In this document: in pieces, positions 9,905-18,785 of the stretch
Position numbering within the stretch: position 1 is the first letter of the stretch
Layout of the letters: the number at the start of each line of letters is the position of its first letter
Assembly (NCBI RefSeq): GCF_000427885.1
Contig: NZ_ATYW01000016.1
Location: 135 to 64,134 of the forward strand
Direction of reading: 5' to 3'
Source: Glycomyces tenuis DSM 44171
GTDB taxonomy: Bacteria; Actinomycetota; Actinomycetes; Mycobacteriales; Micromonosporaceae
DNA: 64,000 bases
The notes under the pieces: model-generated
What the model was told of the DNA's origin: nothing
The model's database searches: none
What the model saw: the letters and a program-made list of their open reading frames with translations, nothing else
Translations under genes and position numbers: made by a program

Positions 9905-10792
9905 CTATGCCCCCAACGGGATCGCTTGAACCTTTTCGAGCCGTTCGAGATCGTCGGCGTCGAGTTCGATGCGCCCGACGGCCAGGTTCTCGTCGAGGTG
10001 GGCGATCGAGCTGGTGCCCGGGATCAGGAGCATCCGCTCGTACCGGCCGAGGAGCCATGCGAGCGCGATCTGCGTCGCGGTGGCGCCGTGCTTGGCGGCG
10101 ACGGCGCTGACGTGCTCGTCGGCGGCGAGGTGCCTCGGTCCGCCGGCGCCGAAGGCCGAGCCGAGCGGGAAGAAGGGCACGAACGCGACCGCGTGCCGGC
10201 GGCACAGCTCGATGATGTCGTCATCGGTGCGGTTCAGGATGCTGTAGGCGTTCTGGACGCACACGGCTCCGGTGAGTTCGATCGCCGACTCGACGGTGTC
10301 CAGGTGGGCGTTCGAGATGCCGATCATGTCGATCTTGCCCTCCTCTCGGAGTTCGGCGAGCGCGCCGAGCTGGTCGGCCAGCGGCGGGTTGGTGAACTCG
10401 GGGTGGTCGCGTTCGAAGCGGCGCAGGTTGACCAGGTCGAGGCGTTCGACGCGCAGCGAGCGCAGGTTCTCCTCGACTTGGCGCTTGAGGGAGGCCGGGT
10501 CGGCGCTGGGAAGCCAGCCTCCCTTGTCGTCGCGGGCGCCGCCGACCTTGGTCGCCAGGCGCAGCCCTTCGGGGTAGGGGTGGAGGGCTTCGCGGATGAG
10601 GTCGTTGACGACGTCGGGGCCGTAGATCTGGGCGGTGTCGATGTGGTCGACGCCGTTCGCGACGGCGTGCCGCAGGACCGCCTTGGCGTTCTCGGGGTCG
10701 GCGGGCGGGCCGAAGACGCCCGGTCCCGCGAGCTGCATCGCGCCGAAGCCGATCCGGTTGACGGTGGTGTCGCCGAGGTTGTTCTCATTCAT
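9905..10792 (-). CDS. Aldo/keto reductase
   Basis: 295-residue (beta/alpha)8 NADPH-dependent oxidoreductase. Tetrad residues Asp52, Tyr57 (HIDTAQIYG) and Lys82 (LATKVGG) are present. The position of the usual catalytic His carries Asn122 (LDLVNLRRFE), a variant seen in a distinct actinobacterial/mycobacterial AKR subgroup. The NADPH-binding end (LLIPGTSSIAHLDENL) is intact. Physiological substrate unknown. The ATG at 10792 begins MNENNLGD; it lies opposite and convergent to the XRE/MmyB-type regulator. Confidence 0.9.
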   Translation of the reverse strand: MNENNLGDTTVNRIGFGAMQLAGPGVFGPPADPENAKAVLRHAVANGVDHIDTAQIYGPDVVNDLIREALHPYPEGLRLATKVGGARDDKGGWLPSADPASLKRQVEENLRSLRVERLDLVNLRRFERDHPEFTNPPLADQLGALAELREEGKIDMIGISNAHLDTVESAIELTGAVCVQNAYSILNRTDDDIIELCRRHAVAFVPFFPLGSAFGAGGPRHLAADEHVSAVAAKHGATATQIALAWLLGRYERMLLIPGTSSIAHLDENLAVGRIELDADDLERLEKVQAIPLGA

Positions 10793-10924
10793 GCCTCGAC
10801 GGTAGATACACAGGTGAGGCGGTGCCAGAGAACGCTTTTCATGGGAATGACACTCCCACCTCCGAGCCGTGCGCCCGGCGGCGGCGCCGCGCGGGAAGCC
10901 CTCGGAACCAGCACCTCCACCGGC

Positions 10925-11009
10925 GATGCCGCACTTCCCGACATCGTCGTGCTCACCGTGCGCCGCGGGCGGATCGCCCGCCTGCGCGATTACGTCGACC
11001 ATCCCGCCG
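10925..11009 (+). pseudogene. Fossil of a SnoaL-like gene
   Basis: A short stretch encodes DIVVLTVRRGRIARLRDYVD, which matches the final strands of SnoaL-like NTF2 proteins (…VxDGRIxRxRDYxDP). No start codon, ribosome site or N-terminal two-thirds of the fold can be found upstream, and the frame runs on into unrelated sequence. The rest of the 10793-11151 gap shows nothing I can name. Confidence 0.5.
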
Positions 11010-11151
11010 GCCGCGGCCGCCATAGAGCGCGGCATGTGACCGCGCCCCTGAACCCCGCCGTCCGATACGGCGTCGGCAGCCGCGCCGCTTCGGACATCGC
11101 AACGTGGCACCGGCCGTATATGCGGCGGCCGTCAAGAGCGGTTGCCGCCGG

Positions 11152-11751
11152 TCAGAGACGAAACTCCTTGTCCTGCCTGCGGGGTGACCACGCGAGTCGG
11201 TACGGGGTGTCGGCGCCGGGCTCTCTCGCGCCGATCACGTACTTGGAGGTGACGTCGAACTCCCGCGCGAACCTGCGCACGATCTTGACGCCGAGGGCGG
11301 TGTCCACCACGCGGCAGAACAGGTTCAACACGGTTCCTTCGAGCTCGTACTCGGCGGGCGGGTCGCCGCCGAGGTCATTGCCGTCGTAGTGGCCCACGCC
11401 GCGCCATCCGAGATACTGGTCAAGGGCGTCCTGTCCCTGTTCGAAGAGCCGGTCGTCGTCCGGATGCGAGAGGTCCGGCGTGTGGGTCCAGCACTGGAGG
11501 ACCACCCAGCCGTGTTGGTCGTCGGGGACCGGGTGAAAGCCGTCGGCCGCCGCGTCCTCGGTGAACGCGCGGATGAACTCGGTCGCGGTGGGGCGGTTCG
11601 GCCGGGCCGGGCCCCTCGTGGTGTGGAAGCGGGACTTCCCCTTGGTGCCGACCTTGCCCTCGTGCGTCCATACCCCGTCGCCGTCGTTCCACGCCTCGCG
11701 GTAGTGGAGTGCGTCGTCGCCGTCTCGGCGATAGGTCTTGATCATGGCCAT
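11152..11751 (-). CDS. Hypothetical protein, WGR-like N-terminus
   Basis: A 199-residue soluble protein that I do not recognise. Residues 1-45 (MIKTYRRDGDDALHYREAWNDGDGVWTHEGKVGTKG) have the strand-loop pattern of WGR-like/immunity-type modules found alone in actinobacteria. The remainder is mixed alpha/beta with several Trp (GWVVLQCWTHTP, LGWRGVG) and ends in a basic tail. Two Met codons compete (11751 and 11745); I took the longer one. No signal peptide or membrane segment. It lies downstream of the GH127 gene but behind that gene's terminator. Confidence 0.65.
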   Translation of the reverse strand: MAMIKTYRRDGDDALHYREAWNDGDGVWTHEGKVGTKGKSRFHTTRGPARPNRPTATEFIRAFTEDAAADGFHPVPDDQHGWVVLQCWTHTPDLSHPDDDRLFEQGQDALDQYLGWRGVGHYDGNDLGGDPPAEYELEGTVLNLFCRVVDTALGVKIVRRFAREFDVTSKYVIGAREPGADTPYRLAWSPRRQDKEFRL

Positions 11752-11895
11752 GGCATCCAGTATCGCCGTCGTGGGGGGGTCTTGGAGCATCCGGTCACCG
11801 CTTCGTCGCGGCTGTCCTACGTGTCCTGGACTGCGACCGGGCCGGCTCGAACGCGTCCCGGACCTCGATCGGCGGGCGATGCGGGCGGGTGAGTT

Positions 11896-11924
11896 CACCG
11901 GGGCGGGTCGGGCCCGCCCCGGTG
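11896..11924 (-). terminator. Terminator of the GH127 gene
   Basis: Perfect 12-bp arms CACCGGGGCGGG and CCCGCCCCGGTG enclose a TCGGG loop, starting 7 nt beyond the stop codon of the minus-strand glycosidase gene. Confidence 0.75.
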
Positions 11925-11930
11925 GCCGGG

Positions 11931-13838
11931 TCATCGACGGGCCGGCGCCTCGCGGAGCCACACGGCCATGGTGCCCTTGCCGCGGTTGGCCCACCAGAAG
12001 TAGGGCACGGTCCGGATCGTCACGGGCTCGCGGGCCGGCTCGGCGGCGGTGTAGAGACCGCTCTCGACGTGGCGTTCGCGGATGCCTTCGACGGCGATCT
12101 CGTCGAGTCCGGTCGCCTCGTTGCGCTCGACGCGGAGCCGGGCCCCGGCCCGCACGGCGAGCGCCGGGACGGGCGCGATGTTGTCGACCTCCTCGGCGCA
12201 GTACACGATGGGGCCCTTCTGGAGCGCGACCTTGCCGAGGGCCGCCGCCACCCGGTGGTCGGCTCGCACGCGCTGCGGGGCCATGCCGAGGTCGAGCTCG
12301 ATGACGGTGCCGGGCCTCCATTGCCGACGCAGCCGGAGGTAGCCGTGGTCGGCGACCGCCGCGACGGCGACGCCGTCGATCGTGAGCGCGACGGCGCCGG
12401 CCCAGTCGGGGACCCGCAGGCGCAGCGTGAAGTCGGTCGACCGTCCGGCGTCGACGGTGAGGCGGACGCGCCCGTCCCAGGGGTAGGCGGTGGCCTGGGT
12501 CAGGCGCACCTCGCGGCCGCCGTGGTCGAAGCGAGCGGTGCCGGCGGCGTAGAGGTTCACGGCGATGCCGTCGGGTTCGGCGGTGTAGAGGTAGTGCTCC
12601 AGGGAGGCCAGGAGGCGGGCCAGGTTGGGCGGGCAGCAGGCGCAGCCGAACCATTCGGACCGCTCCACGGTGCCGTCGGCGGCGAGCGGGTTGCCGTAGA
12701 AGTAGCGGGTGCCGTCGGCGGAGACCCCGGAGAGGACGCCGTTGTACAGGGCCCGTTCGAGGACGTCGACGTATTTCGCCTCGCCGGTGAGCAGGGCCAT
12801 CCGCTGGGCCCAGAACACCAGGCCGATGGCCGCGCAGGTCTCGGCGTAGCCCTCGCGGTCGGGCAGGTGGAAGGCGGGGCCGAAGCCCTCGATCTCGGGC
12901 AGGGCGCCCAGCCCGCCGGTGAGGTAGAGCTTGGTGCCGGTGGTGTCCTCCCACAGGCGCTCGCACGCGGCGCGGAGGCCTTCGTCGCCGGTCTCGATCG
13001 CGAGGTCGGCCATGGCGGCGTACAGGTACATCGCCCGCACCGAGTGGCCCGCGGCCTCGGTCTGCTCGCGCACCGGGGCATGGGACTGGTTGTACCGCCG
13101 GTACCACTCGGCGCGATGGGACCGGTCCCCGAAGAACCGTCCGAAGTAGCCTTCGGTGCCGCGGCGCTCGCGTTCGGCGTCGAAGTAGTGCGGCTCGGTG
13201 CCGCGGTTGTCGACCAGGCGCAGCGCCAGGTCGAGGTAGCGGCGCTCCCCGGTGGCGCGGTAGAGCTTGACGAGGGCCAGCTCGATCTCCTCGTGGCCGT
13301 CGTAGCCGCCCTCGCAGGAGCCGCCGGGCCCGAACTCGCGGTCGATGAGGTCGGCGTAGCGGCGCACGATGTCGAGCAGGCCGGTCTTCCCGGTCGCTTC
13401 GTGGTGGGCGACGCCCGCTTCGATGAGGTGCCCGGCGCAGTACAGCTCGTGGGCGTCCCGCAGGTCGGTGAAGCGCTCGCCCGGTTTGACGACGGTGAAG
13501 TAGACGTTGAGGTAGCCGTCGTCCTGCTGGGCGCCGGCCAGCAGCGCGATCGCCTCGTCCACGGCCTCGTCCAGTGCGGCGTCGTAGCCGGAGGCGAGCG
13601 CGTAGGAGGCGGCCTCGATCCACTTGGCGACGTCCGATTCCCAGAAGATGTGCGGCTCGCCCTCGTCACCCGGCCTCCACGCGAGCTTGAGCGCCTCGAA
13701 CTGGCCTCCCGCCCGCAGCTGCTCCTCCTGGTGGGGAATGGTCTGCTCGCGGACGATCCGGCGGCGCGGGCTCCAGAAGTCGTCGTCGATGGTCACCTGG
13801 GAGATCGGCAGCGGAGAGCGGGTCTTCGCGATGGACAT
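11931..13838 (-). CDS. GH127 beta-L-arabinofuranosidase
   Basis: A 635-residue cytoplasmic (no signal) glycosidase, the usual length for GH127/DUF1680. It has an (alpha/alpha)6 barrel followed by beta-sandwich domains. The zinc/nucleophile site of the family is intact: Glu333 and Cys335 (YAETCA) with Cys401 and Cys402 in CACCPPN, one of which is the nucleophilic thiolate in characterised enzymes. It would release L-arabinose from short arabino-oligosaccharides taken into the cell. ATG 13838 has AAGGAAA upstream. A lacI-family gene diverges from it and candidate operators lie between them. No importer accompanies it (see the fossil at 14032-14095). Confidence 0.92.
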   Translation of the reverse strand: MSIAKTRSPLPISQVTIDDDFWSPRRRIVREQTIPHQEEQLRAGGQFEALKLAWRPGDEGEPHIFWESDVAKWIEAASYALASGYDAALDEAVDEAIALLAGAQQDDGYLNVYFTVVKPGERFTDLRDAHELYCAGHLIEAGVAHHEATGKTGLLDIVRRYADLIDREFGPGGSCEGGYDGHEEIELALVKLYRATGERRYLDLALRLVDNRGTEPHYFDAERERRGTEGYFGRFFGDRSHRAEWYRRYNQSHAPVREQTEAAGHSVRAMYLYAAMADLAIETGDEGLRAACERLWEDTTGTKLYLTGGLGALPEIEGFGPAFHLPDREGYAETCAAIGLVFWAQRMALLTGEAKYVDVLERALYNGVLSGVSADGTRYFYGNPLAADGTVERSEWFGCACCPPNLARLLASLEHYLYTAEPDGIAVNLYAAGTARFDHGGREVRLTQATAYPWDGRVRLTVDAGRSTDFTLRLRVPDWAGAVALTIDGVAVAAVADHGYLRLRRQWRPGTVIELDLGMAPQRVRADHRVAAALGKVALQKGPIVYCAEEVDNIAPVPALAVRAGARLRVERNEATGLDEIAVEGIRERHVESGLYTAAEPAREPVTIRTVPYFWWANRGKGTMAVWLREAPARR

Positions 13839-13987
13839 GGGTTTCCTTTCGGGTGGGTGCCAGTGCGGTCGTGCCGCACGGTGCGGCGCCGAGCGGGCGG
13901 CGCGGTGGATCGTGTCGGTCGGGGTCGGTCGCGCGGCGGAGCAGACCGGCGCCAGGGGTGCCGGGAGTACGGCCCAGCAATATGGAA

Positions 13988-14001
13988 CGAAAAGGGTTTC
14001 G
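13988..14001. promoter_or_regulatory. Candidate LacI operator, gh127 side
   Basis: CGAAA and TTTCG arms flank a 4-nt centre (CGAAAAGGGTTTCG). A related TTCGAA element is at 14114-14119 and TTTCGAAA at 14197-14204. All three lie between the divergent gh127 and lacI genes. Confidence 0.4.
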
Positions 14002-14031
14002 ATAGATTCACCGATTCCGGACACCCGGCCG

Positions 14032-14095
14032 CGCCGAACGCGGCCGCGCCGATCCCGGCGGCGCCGCAGGCCATGAGGTTCCTTCGATATACCAC
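14032..14095 (-). pseudogene. Fossil lipoprotein/Tat signal (sugar-binding protein?)
   Basis: Read from a GTG at 14095, the minus strand encodes VVYRRNLMACGAAGIGAAAF followed by GAAGC: a twin-Arg, hydrophobic core and lipobox-like Cys typical of ABC solute-binding proteins. After the Cys the sequence loses all resemblance and the frame ends inside the gh127 start. GH127 genes often sit with an ABC importer, so this may be the remnant of one; this is inference from a short stretch. Confidence 0.3.
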
Positions 14096-14196
14096 GTTCT
14101 GACTCCGACGCGGATTCGAAAGGGTGGTCCGTTCCATGAGCGATGCTCCTTTGCGCCGTGGCGCGATGCACTCGTGGCCTTCTCGAGCATGAGAAG

Positions 14197-14204
14197 TTTC
14201 GAAA
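14197..14204. promoter_or_regulatory. Candidate LacI operator, lacI side
   Basis: TTTCGAAA, extended as AGTTTCGAAAAG, is a CpG-centred palindrome 66 nt upstream of the lacI start, the form expected for LacI-family sites. Confidence 0.4.
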
Positions 14205-14269
14205 AGGTTTTCGACGATGTTAAACTGAGCGTCGACTGCCTGTCAACCCATCCGAATCAGGGGAGCCCG

Positions 14270-15289
14270 ATGCCGCCGGACACCACGCGATCCCATGCCA
14301 CCCTGACGGACGTGGCGAAGGCCGCGGGCGTGAGCGTGGGCACGGCTTCGAAGGCCCTCAACGGCAGGTTCGACGTCAAGCGCGAGACCCGCGAGCGAGT
14401 CCTGCGCGCGGCCGATGAGCTCAACTTCCGGCCCAACGCGCTCGCCCGCGGCCTCCTGGCCGGGCGGACCCAGTCGGTCGGCGTCATCACCAACGACCTC
14501 GACGGCCGCTTCGCCCCCAAGATCGTCGTCGGCGTGGAGAACGCACTCGGAGCCGACCAGTCGAGCGTCCTGCTCAGCATCACCCGCGGCGACCCCGAAC
14601 TGGAAGCGCACTACATCCGCTCGTTCCAGGAACGCCGCGTCGACGGGATCCTCATAGTCGGCAACATCCCCGAGTCGCGACCGCCCGCCCGAGGCCTGGA
14701 CCGGACCCCGGTCGTCTACGTCTTCTCGCCCTCCTCCTCCCCCGAGGACGCCTCGGTCATCGCCGACAACGTGGCCGCCGGGCGCTTGGCGGCGGAGCAT
14801 CTCATCGAGCAGGGCAAGCGGCACATCTACTACCTCGGCGGCCCCCCCGAAGAGGTCGCGGCCCGCGATCGCGGCCAAGGCACCAGAGAGCAGATCCTGG
14901 CCGCCGGCCTTTCGGTCTCGCCCTTGCAGATCCTCTACGGAACCTGGGCCGAGCAGTGGGGCTGGGACGCCGTCGGCGGCATTCTCGCCTCCGGCGCTCC
15001 GGTCGACGGACTCGTCTGCGGCGACGACCAGATCGCCCGCGGAGCCATCGACCGCCTCCTCAGCGAAGGCGTCTCCATTCCCGACCGAGCCGCGGTCATC
15101 GGCTTCGACAACTGGTGGATTCTCGCCCAGAACAGCCGCCACCCGTTCAGCAGCGTCGACATGGAACTCGAGGCGATCGGCGGCCGTGCCGCCCGCATCC
15201 TCACGACCGGCGCTCCCGCCCCGGGTGTGGTCGCCCACCCCGGGCACGTCGTCGCCCGCTGGTCGACCATCGGCGACGCCCCGCGCTGA
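14270..15289 (+). CDS. LacI-family regulator (probable GH127 repressor)
   Basis: 339 residues. The DNA-binding helix-turn-helix plus hinge is at 8-62 (TLTDVAKAAGVSVGTASKALNGRFDVKRETRERVLRAADELNFRPNALARGL), followed by a periplasmic-binding-protein-like sensor domain to the end. ATG 14270 has AGGGGAG upstream; an in-frame longer reading to 14174 lacks one. Divergence from the beta-L-arabinofuranosidase gene suggests it senses an L-arabinose-type sugar and represses both genes. Confidence 0.9.
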   Translation: MPPDTTRSHATLTDVAKAAGVSVGTASKALNGRFDVKRETRERVLRAADELNFRPNALARGLLAGRTQSVGVITNDLDGRFAPKIVVGVENALGADQSSVLLSITRGDPELEAHYIRSFQERRVDGILIVGNIPESRPPARGLDRTPVVYVFSPSSSPEDASVIADNVAAGRLAAEHLIEQGKRHIYYLGGPPEEVAARDRGQGTREQILAAGLSVSPLQILYGTWAEQWGWDAVGGILASGAPVDGLVCGDDQIARGAIDRLLSEGVSIPDRAAVIGFDNWWILAQNSRHPFSSVDMELEAIGGRAARILTTGAPAPGVVAHPGHVVARWSTIGDAPR

Positions 15290-15433
15290 ACCACTCCCTC
15301 CTGGCCACCGGCACCGAACACGGCATCGCCGCGGGCGCGGCCGGCCCGCACCCGCGAACCGGCTGAAACGGTCCGGACTGGATCGTCGATCTTCGGATTC
15401 GGGCGTGCGGCGCCGTTGCCTCGGGGGAAGATG

Positions 15434-15452
15434 CGAATCGATACACGATTCG
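15434..15452. promoter_or_regulatory. Inverted repeat at the DUF7144 gene ribosome site
   Basis: CGAATCG (15434-15440) and CGATTCG (15446-15452) are perfect arms around ATACA, ending 3 nt before the TGGAGGAG ribosome site of the next gene. It could be a repressor operator or a small leader hairpin controlling translation. Confidence 0.4.
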
Positions 15453-15464
15453 TTTGGAGGAGTC

Positions 15465-15869
15465 ATGGCTCGGAGTGCAGTGGCGCTGGGCGGGACCGTC
15501 TTCGCGGCCTGGATGATGATCGTCGCGGGCGCCTGGCAGGTGCTGGTCGGCATCGCCGCGATCTCGAAGGACGAGTTCTTCGTCGCGGGCGCCGATTACG
15601 CCTATGAGTTCGACACCACCGGGTGGGGCTGGATCCATCTCGTCATCGGCGCGGTGGCCGTCGTCATCGGCTTCAGCCTGTTCACCGGAACCAGCTGGGC
15701 CCGGGCGCTCGGCGTGGCGATCGCGATCGGCTCTCTGATCTCGAACTTCATGTGGCTGCCGTTCCAGCCCTGGTGGTCGATCATGGTGATCGCGCTCGAC
15801 GTGTTCATCATCTGGTCCCTGGTCAACGTCGGCGACGCCCTCCGCTTCCCCGATCAGGACAAGGAGTGA
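15465..15869 (+). CDS. DUF7144-like four-TM membrane protein
   Basis: 134 residues with four hydrophobic segments (about 8-32, 55-75, 80-100, 105-123). The DUF7144 pattern is visible: a first helix with MMIVAGAWQVLVGIAAI, then a short outer loop DEFFV…YAYEFDTTGWGWIHLVIGA, and a final helix with ALDVFIIWSLV. The biochemical role of the family is unknown. The TGGAGGAG ribosome site fixes the ATG. The gene ends 52 bp from a convergent membrane-protein gene. Confidence 0.8.
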   Translation: MARSAVALGGTVFAAWMMIVAGAWQVLVGIAAISKDEFFVAGADYAYEFDTTGWGWIHLVIGAVAVVIGFSLFTGTSWARALGVAIAIGSLISNFMWLPFQPWWSIMVIALDVFIIWSLVNVGDALRFPDQDKE

Positions 15870-15921
15870 ACGGGGCGATCCGGGGGTCGTATCCGGGACG
15901 CCGTCCCCTCGCCGTGTCGGC

Positions 15922-17223
15922 TCATCGCGTCTGCGGCCTGGGGCCTGTCGAAGCGCTCCGGGCCGCCACCTCGATGAGGGCGACGGCGATCAGCACGGCG
16001 ACGGTCACCCACAGCACGCCTTCGACGCCGGGACGGCCCCACAGCACGAGCCAGACCAGACCCAGGGCGACCACCGCGAACTCCAGTACGCGCCGGTTGC
16101 GCGCCGCGAACCCGGCGACCGCGCCGAACCCGGCGCCGGTGCGGGCGAGGCCGCTCGCGGCGGCGTCTCGAGCCCGGACCAGTCCGCCGCGCAGTGTCGT
16201 GGCGAGCCTCCCCGGCCCGGTGAACCAGGCCGCGACGGCGACGATGAGCGCGAGGACGCCGATCGTCTGCGCCGCCGCCGCGAGGTTGCGCACCACGATG
16301 TCGTAGACGGCGGCGACGGCCTGCGGATTCCGCACCGTCTCCGGCAGCCCGGCGATCACCACCGTGCGCGTGACCGCGATCGCGGCCGCCAGCACCAGCA
16401 TCGCGGCGGCGATGAACAGCGCGCCGAGCAGCAGGCCGCGGCGCCGCTTCGGAGCGAAGTAGACCCCCGCCGCCAGCACCAGCACGGCGGCGAGGGGCAG
16501 CGCCCACGAGAGCGTGTCGAGCAGACCGGCCGCCGCGCGGGCGTTGGCGAGCCCCCGCACCTCCATCAGCGGGAAGGTCACCGACAGCGTCGGCAGGTTC
16601 GCGGCGAGGTCGAAGCCGCTGTCGACCAGTCGCGTCTTGACCTGCTCGACCACCGGGCCGATGTCGAGGTAGAGCATGTCCCCCTCGATCGAGACCGTCT
16701 CGGATTCCTCGCCGGTGAGCAGCGCCTCCAAGGCGCGGTGCGCGGCCTGGTTGGCGCTCGTCCACAGTTGCGAGAACTGATCGCTGTAGACGACGGCGGT
16801 GACCTTGTCGGCGACGAAGGACTCCACCGCCGAGACCAGGGGCGCCGAGAGCGCGTCGACCGCGTCCGGGGCGCCCCGGGTCTGGATGGCGTCGACCGCG
16901 GTGGCGACGCGCTCGTCGAGAGCGAGCTGATCGTTGACGGTCGCGGTGATGCGGGCGGCGACGGCGGCCCGGATCTCGTCGTCCTCGGCGAGCGGGGCGA
17001 CGGTCGTGACGTACCGGTCGGTGTCGAGCAGCAGGTTCCGACCGAAGACGGTCACGACCGACAGGAGCGCGAGCAGCGCGGCGACGAGCAGGACCACTGT
17101 CGAGGCGGTCCAGCGCGGCCAGCCGCCCCGCCCGCGGTCGGCGGCCGGGGCGCGGTCCTGGTGCAGGGCGCGGAGCCGTTCCAGCTCGGCGCGTTCGCCG
17201 TCGTCGATGGGCCGTTCGGACAT
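15922..17223 (-). CDS. Conserved actinobacterial integral membrane protein
   Basis: 433 residues of unknown function. An N-terminal cytoplasmic segment (1-40) leads to a TM helix (about 42-62), then a large external region (65-245) rich in helices, then a cluster of TM helices at about 250-270, 275-300, 335-355 and two near the C-terminus (395-425). This layout is common in streptomycete membrane proteins without an assigned role. ATG 17223 has GGAGGTTCCG immediately upstream. It diverges from the GAP/SulP operon. Confidence 0.8.
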   Translation of the reverse strand: MSERPIDDGERAELERLRALHQDRAPAADRGRGGWPRWTASTVVLLVAALLALLSVVTVFGRNLLLDTDRYVTTVAPLAEDDEIRAAVAARITATVNDQLALDERVATAVDAIQTRGAPDAVDALSAPLVSAVESFVADKVTAVVYSDQFSQLWTSANQAAHRALEALLTGEESETVSIEGDMLYLDIGPVVEQVKTRLVDSGFDLAANLPTLSVTFPLMEVRGLANARAAAGLLDTLSWALPLAAVLVLAAGVYFAPKRRRGLLLGALFIAAAMLVLAAAIAVTRTVVIAGLPETVRNPQAVAAVYDIVVRNLAAAAQTIGVLALIVAVAAWFTGPGRLATTLRGGLVRARDAAASGLARTGAGFGAVAGFAARNRRVLEFAVVALGLVWLVLWGRPGVEGVLWVTVAVLIAVALIEVAARSASTGPRPQTR

Positions 17224-17556
17224 CGGAACCTCCAGCGGAGCTGTGACCTGCGATGAGGTTATTTCTCCGGTGCGGAGCGCGCGGCGATTCGCGCGATATC
17301 GGCACTCGGTGCGATGGCGGTGCACTGCGCTAGGGCGGCCGCTTCGTCACTCCCGCGGTGGACGGCGGATTCCCGGATTCGTGCCTCCCCCGCCCCGCTG
17401 CGCGTCTAATTTGAATACACGACGAAAGGGGGCGAGGATGGAGACGCCTTGGCCCCGGCAGACCCCGCCCCGCCCCGCTGCGGGTCCGCTGATCCGCCGC
17501 GTGCGCCCTCGATCGTCATTCCCCTCCGCATCGGAGACCGGCCCCCGGGAGCGGCG
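17224..17556. other. Intergenic region before the GAP/SulP operon
   Basis: 333 bp between divergent membrane-protein genes. A TAATTTGAATAC stretch near 17407-17418 is the only AT-rich spot and may contain the operon's -10. A short frame with a ribosome site (ATG 17438, ending at 17575 over the next gene start) could be a leader peptide, but its composition gives no support. Confidence 0.35.
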
Positions 17557-18225
17557 ATGTTCGGCCAGATCGTAGGGGAGATTCTGCCGCAGGCGATCGG
17601 CATCGCGCTGAGCCCGATACCGATCATCGCCGCCATCTTGATGCTGCTCTCGCCGCGGGCGAGGCGGACCGCGCCGGCGTTCGCCGTCGGCTGGCTGCTC
17701 GGCATCCTCGTCGTCGCGCTCGTGGTGATGCTCTTCGTGCCCGCCTCGGCCGCCGCCGGCTCGGGGGGCGGCGGCACGGCCGTGGGCCTCGTCAAGCTCG
17801 CGCTGGGCGCCCTGTTCGTGCTCATGGCGCTCGGGCAGTGGCGCAAGCGCCCCGAGCCGGGGCAGGAGGCCGAACTGCCGAAGTGGATGGCCGGGGTCGA
17901 CCGGATGTCGCCGCCCGCCGCGCTCGCGGTCGGCGCGGCCCTGTCGGCGCTCAACCCCAAGAACCTGTCGCTGGCGCTGACCGCGGGCATATCGCTCGCG
18001 CGGCTCTCGGGCGGCGAGGCCGTCGGCGGCCTGTGCCTGTTCGTCCTGCTCGCCGGCTCCAGCGTGCTGGTGCCGGTGGTGATGTACCTGCTGTTCAGCG
18101 GGCGCATGGCACGCCCGCTCGGCGCGCTCAAAGACTGGCTGACCGCCAACAACGCCACGGTGATGTTCACCGTGCTGCTCGTCCTCGGCGCCGTCCTCGT
18201 CGGCAAAGGCCTGGCGGCGTTCTAG
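17557..18225 (+). CDS. GAP/Sap-family membrane protein 1
   Basis: 222 residues with six hydrophobic segments. The signature start QAIGIALSPIPIIAAILMLLSPRARR…FAVGWLLG matches the Sap/GAP family. In mycobacteria, members are needed to place glycopeptidolipids or sulfolipids at the cell surface. The loop between halves holds KWMAGVDRMSPPAALAVGAALSALNPKNL, another family mark. I chose ATG 17557 (GGGAG upstream); an in-frame upstream TTG would add a Pro-rich tail unlike the family. First gene of a six-gene membrane operon. Confidence 0.85.
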   Translation: MFGQIVGEILPQAIGIALSPIPIIAAILMLLSPRARRTAPAFAVGWLLGILVVALVVMLFVPASAAAGSGGGGTAVGLVKLALGALFVLMALGQWRKRPEPGQEAELPKWMAGVDRMSPPAALAVGAALSALNPKNLSLALTAGISLARLSGGEAVGGLCLFVLLAGSSVLVPVVMYLLFSGRMARPLGALKDWLTANNATVMFTVLLVLGAVLVGKGLAAF

Positions 18226-18268
18226 AACGAGCCCGAACAGTGAAGAACCACACGGAAAGGACCGACCG

Positions 18269-18757
18269 ATGAGCGACCTCTACGTCATCGCCTACCCGGA
18301 CGTCGCCACCGCCGACCGGGCGCGCGACAGGACGATCGAGTTGCAGCAGTCCAACCTGATCACGCTCGCCGACATCGTCGTCGCCGAGAACCGGGACGGC
18401 AAGATCAAGCTCCACCAGGCACGCAGCAACACCGGCCTCGGGGCCACCTCCGGTGCGCTGTGGGGCGGGCTGATCGGCCTGCTGTTCTTCATGCCCCTGC
18501 TGGGCATGGCCGTGGGCGCCGGCAGCGGGGCCCTCGGCGGGGCCGCGACCGACACCGGCGTCAACGACGGTCTCATGCGAGAGCTGTCCGAGCAGCTGAC
18601 GCCCGGCTCGGCGGCGCTGTTCATGCTCGTCGAGCGGCTCACGCAGGACAAGGTCATCGAGGCGCTCGAGCCGCTCGGCGGCAAGCTCATCCAGACCTCG
18701 CTGTCCAACGAGGACGAGCGGCAGCTGCGCGAGGCGATCCAGGCCGCACGGGCCTGA
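18269..18757 (+). CDS. DUF1269-family protein
   Basis: 162 residues. The N-terminal ferredoxin-like half (DLYVIAYPDVATADRARDRTIELQQ) precedes a glycine-rich hydrophobic zone (about 58-95, LGATSGALWGGLIGLLFFMPLLGMAVGAGSGALGG) that could insert in the membrane as a glycine-zipper hairpin. The C-terminal half matches the DUF1269 pattern (LTPGSAALFMLVERLTQDKVIEALEPLGGKLIQTSLS). Function unknown. AAAGGACC lies upstream of the ATG; 43 bp separates it from the GAP gene. Confidence 0.85.
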   Translation: MSDLYVIAYPDVATADRARDRTIELQQSNLITLADIVVAENRDGKIKLHQARSNTGLGATSGALWGGLIGLLFFMPLLGMAVGAGSGALGGAATDTGVNDGLMRELSEQLTPGSAALFMLVERLTQDKVIEALEPLGGKLIQTSLSNEDERQLREAIQAARA

Positions 18758-18785
18758 GGCGAGGAGCGCGGACGAGGAGGTCGAG

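Noticed and set aside
17438-17575. Possible leader peptide frame before the GAP gene
   Set aside because: It has a ribosome site but overlaps the GAP start, and its Pro/Arg-rich product has no codon or motif support.
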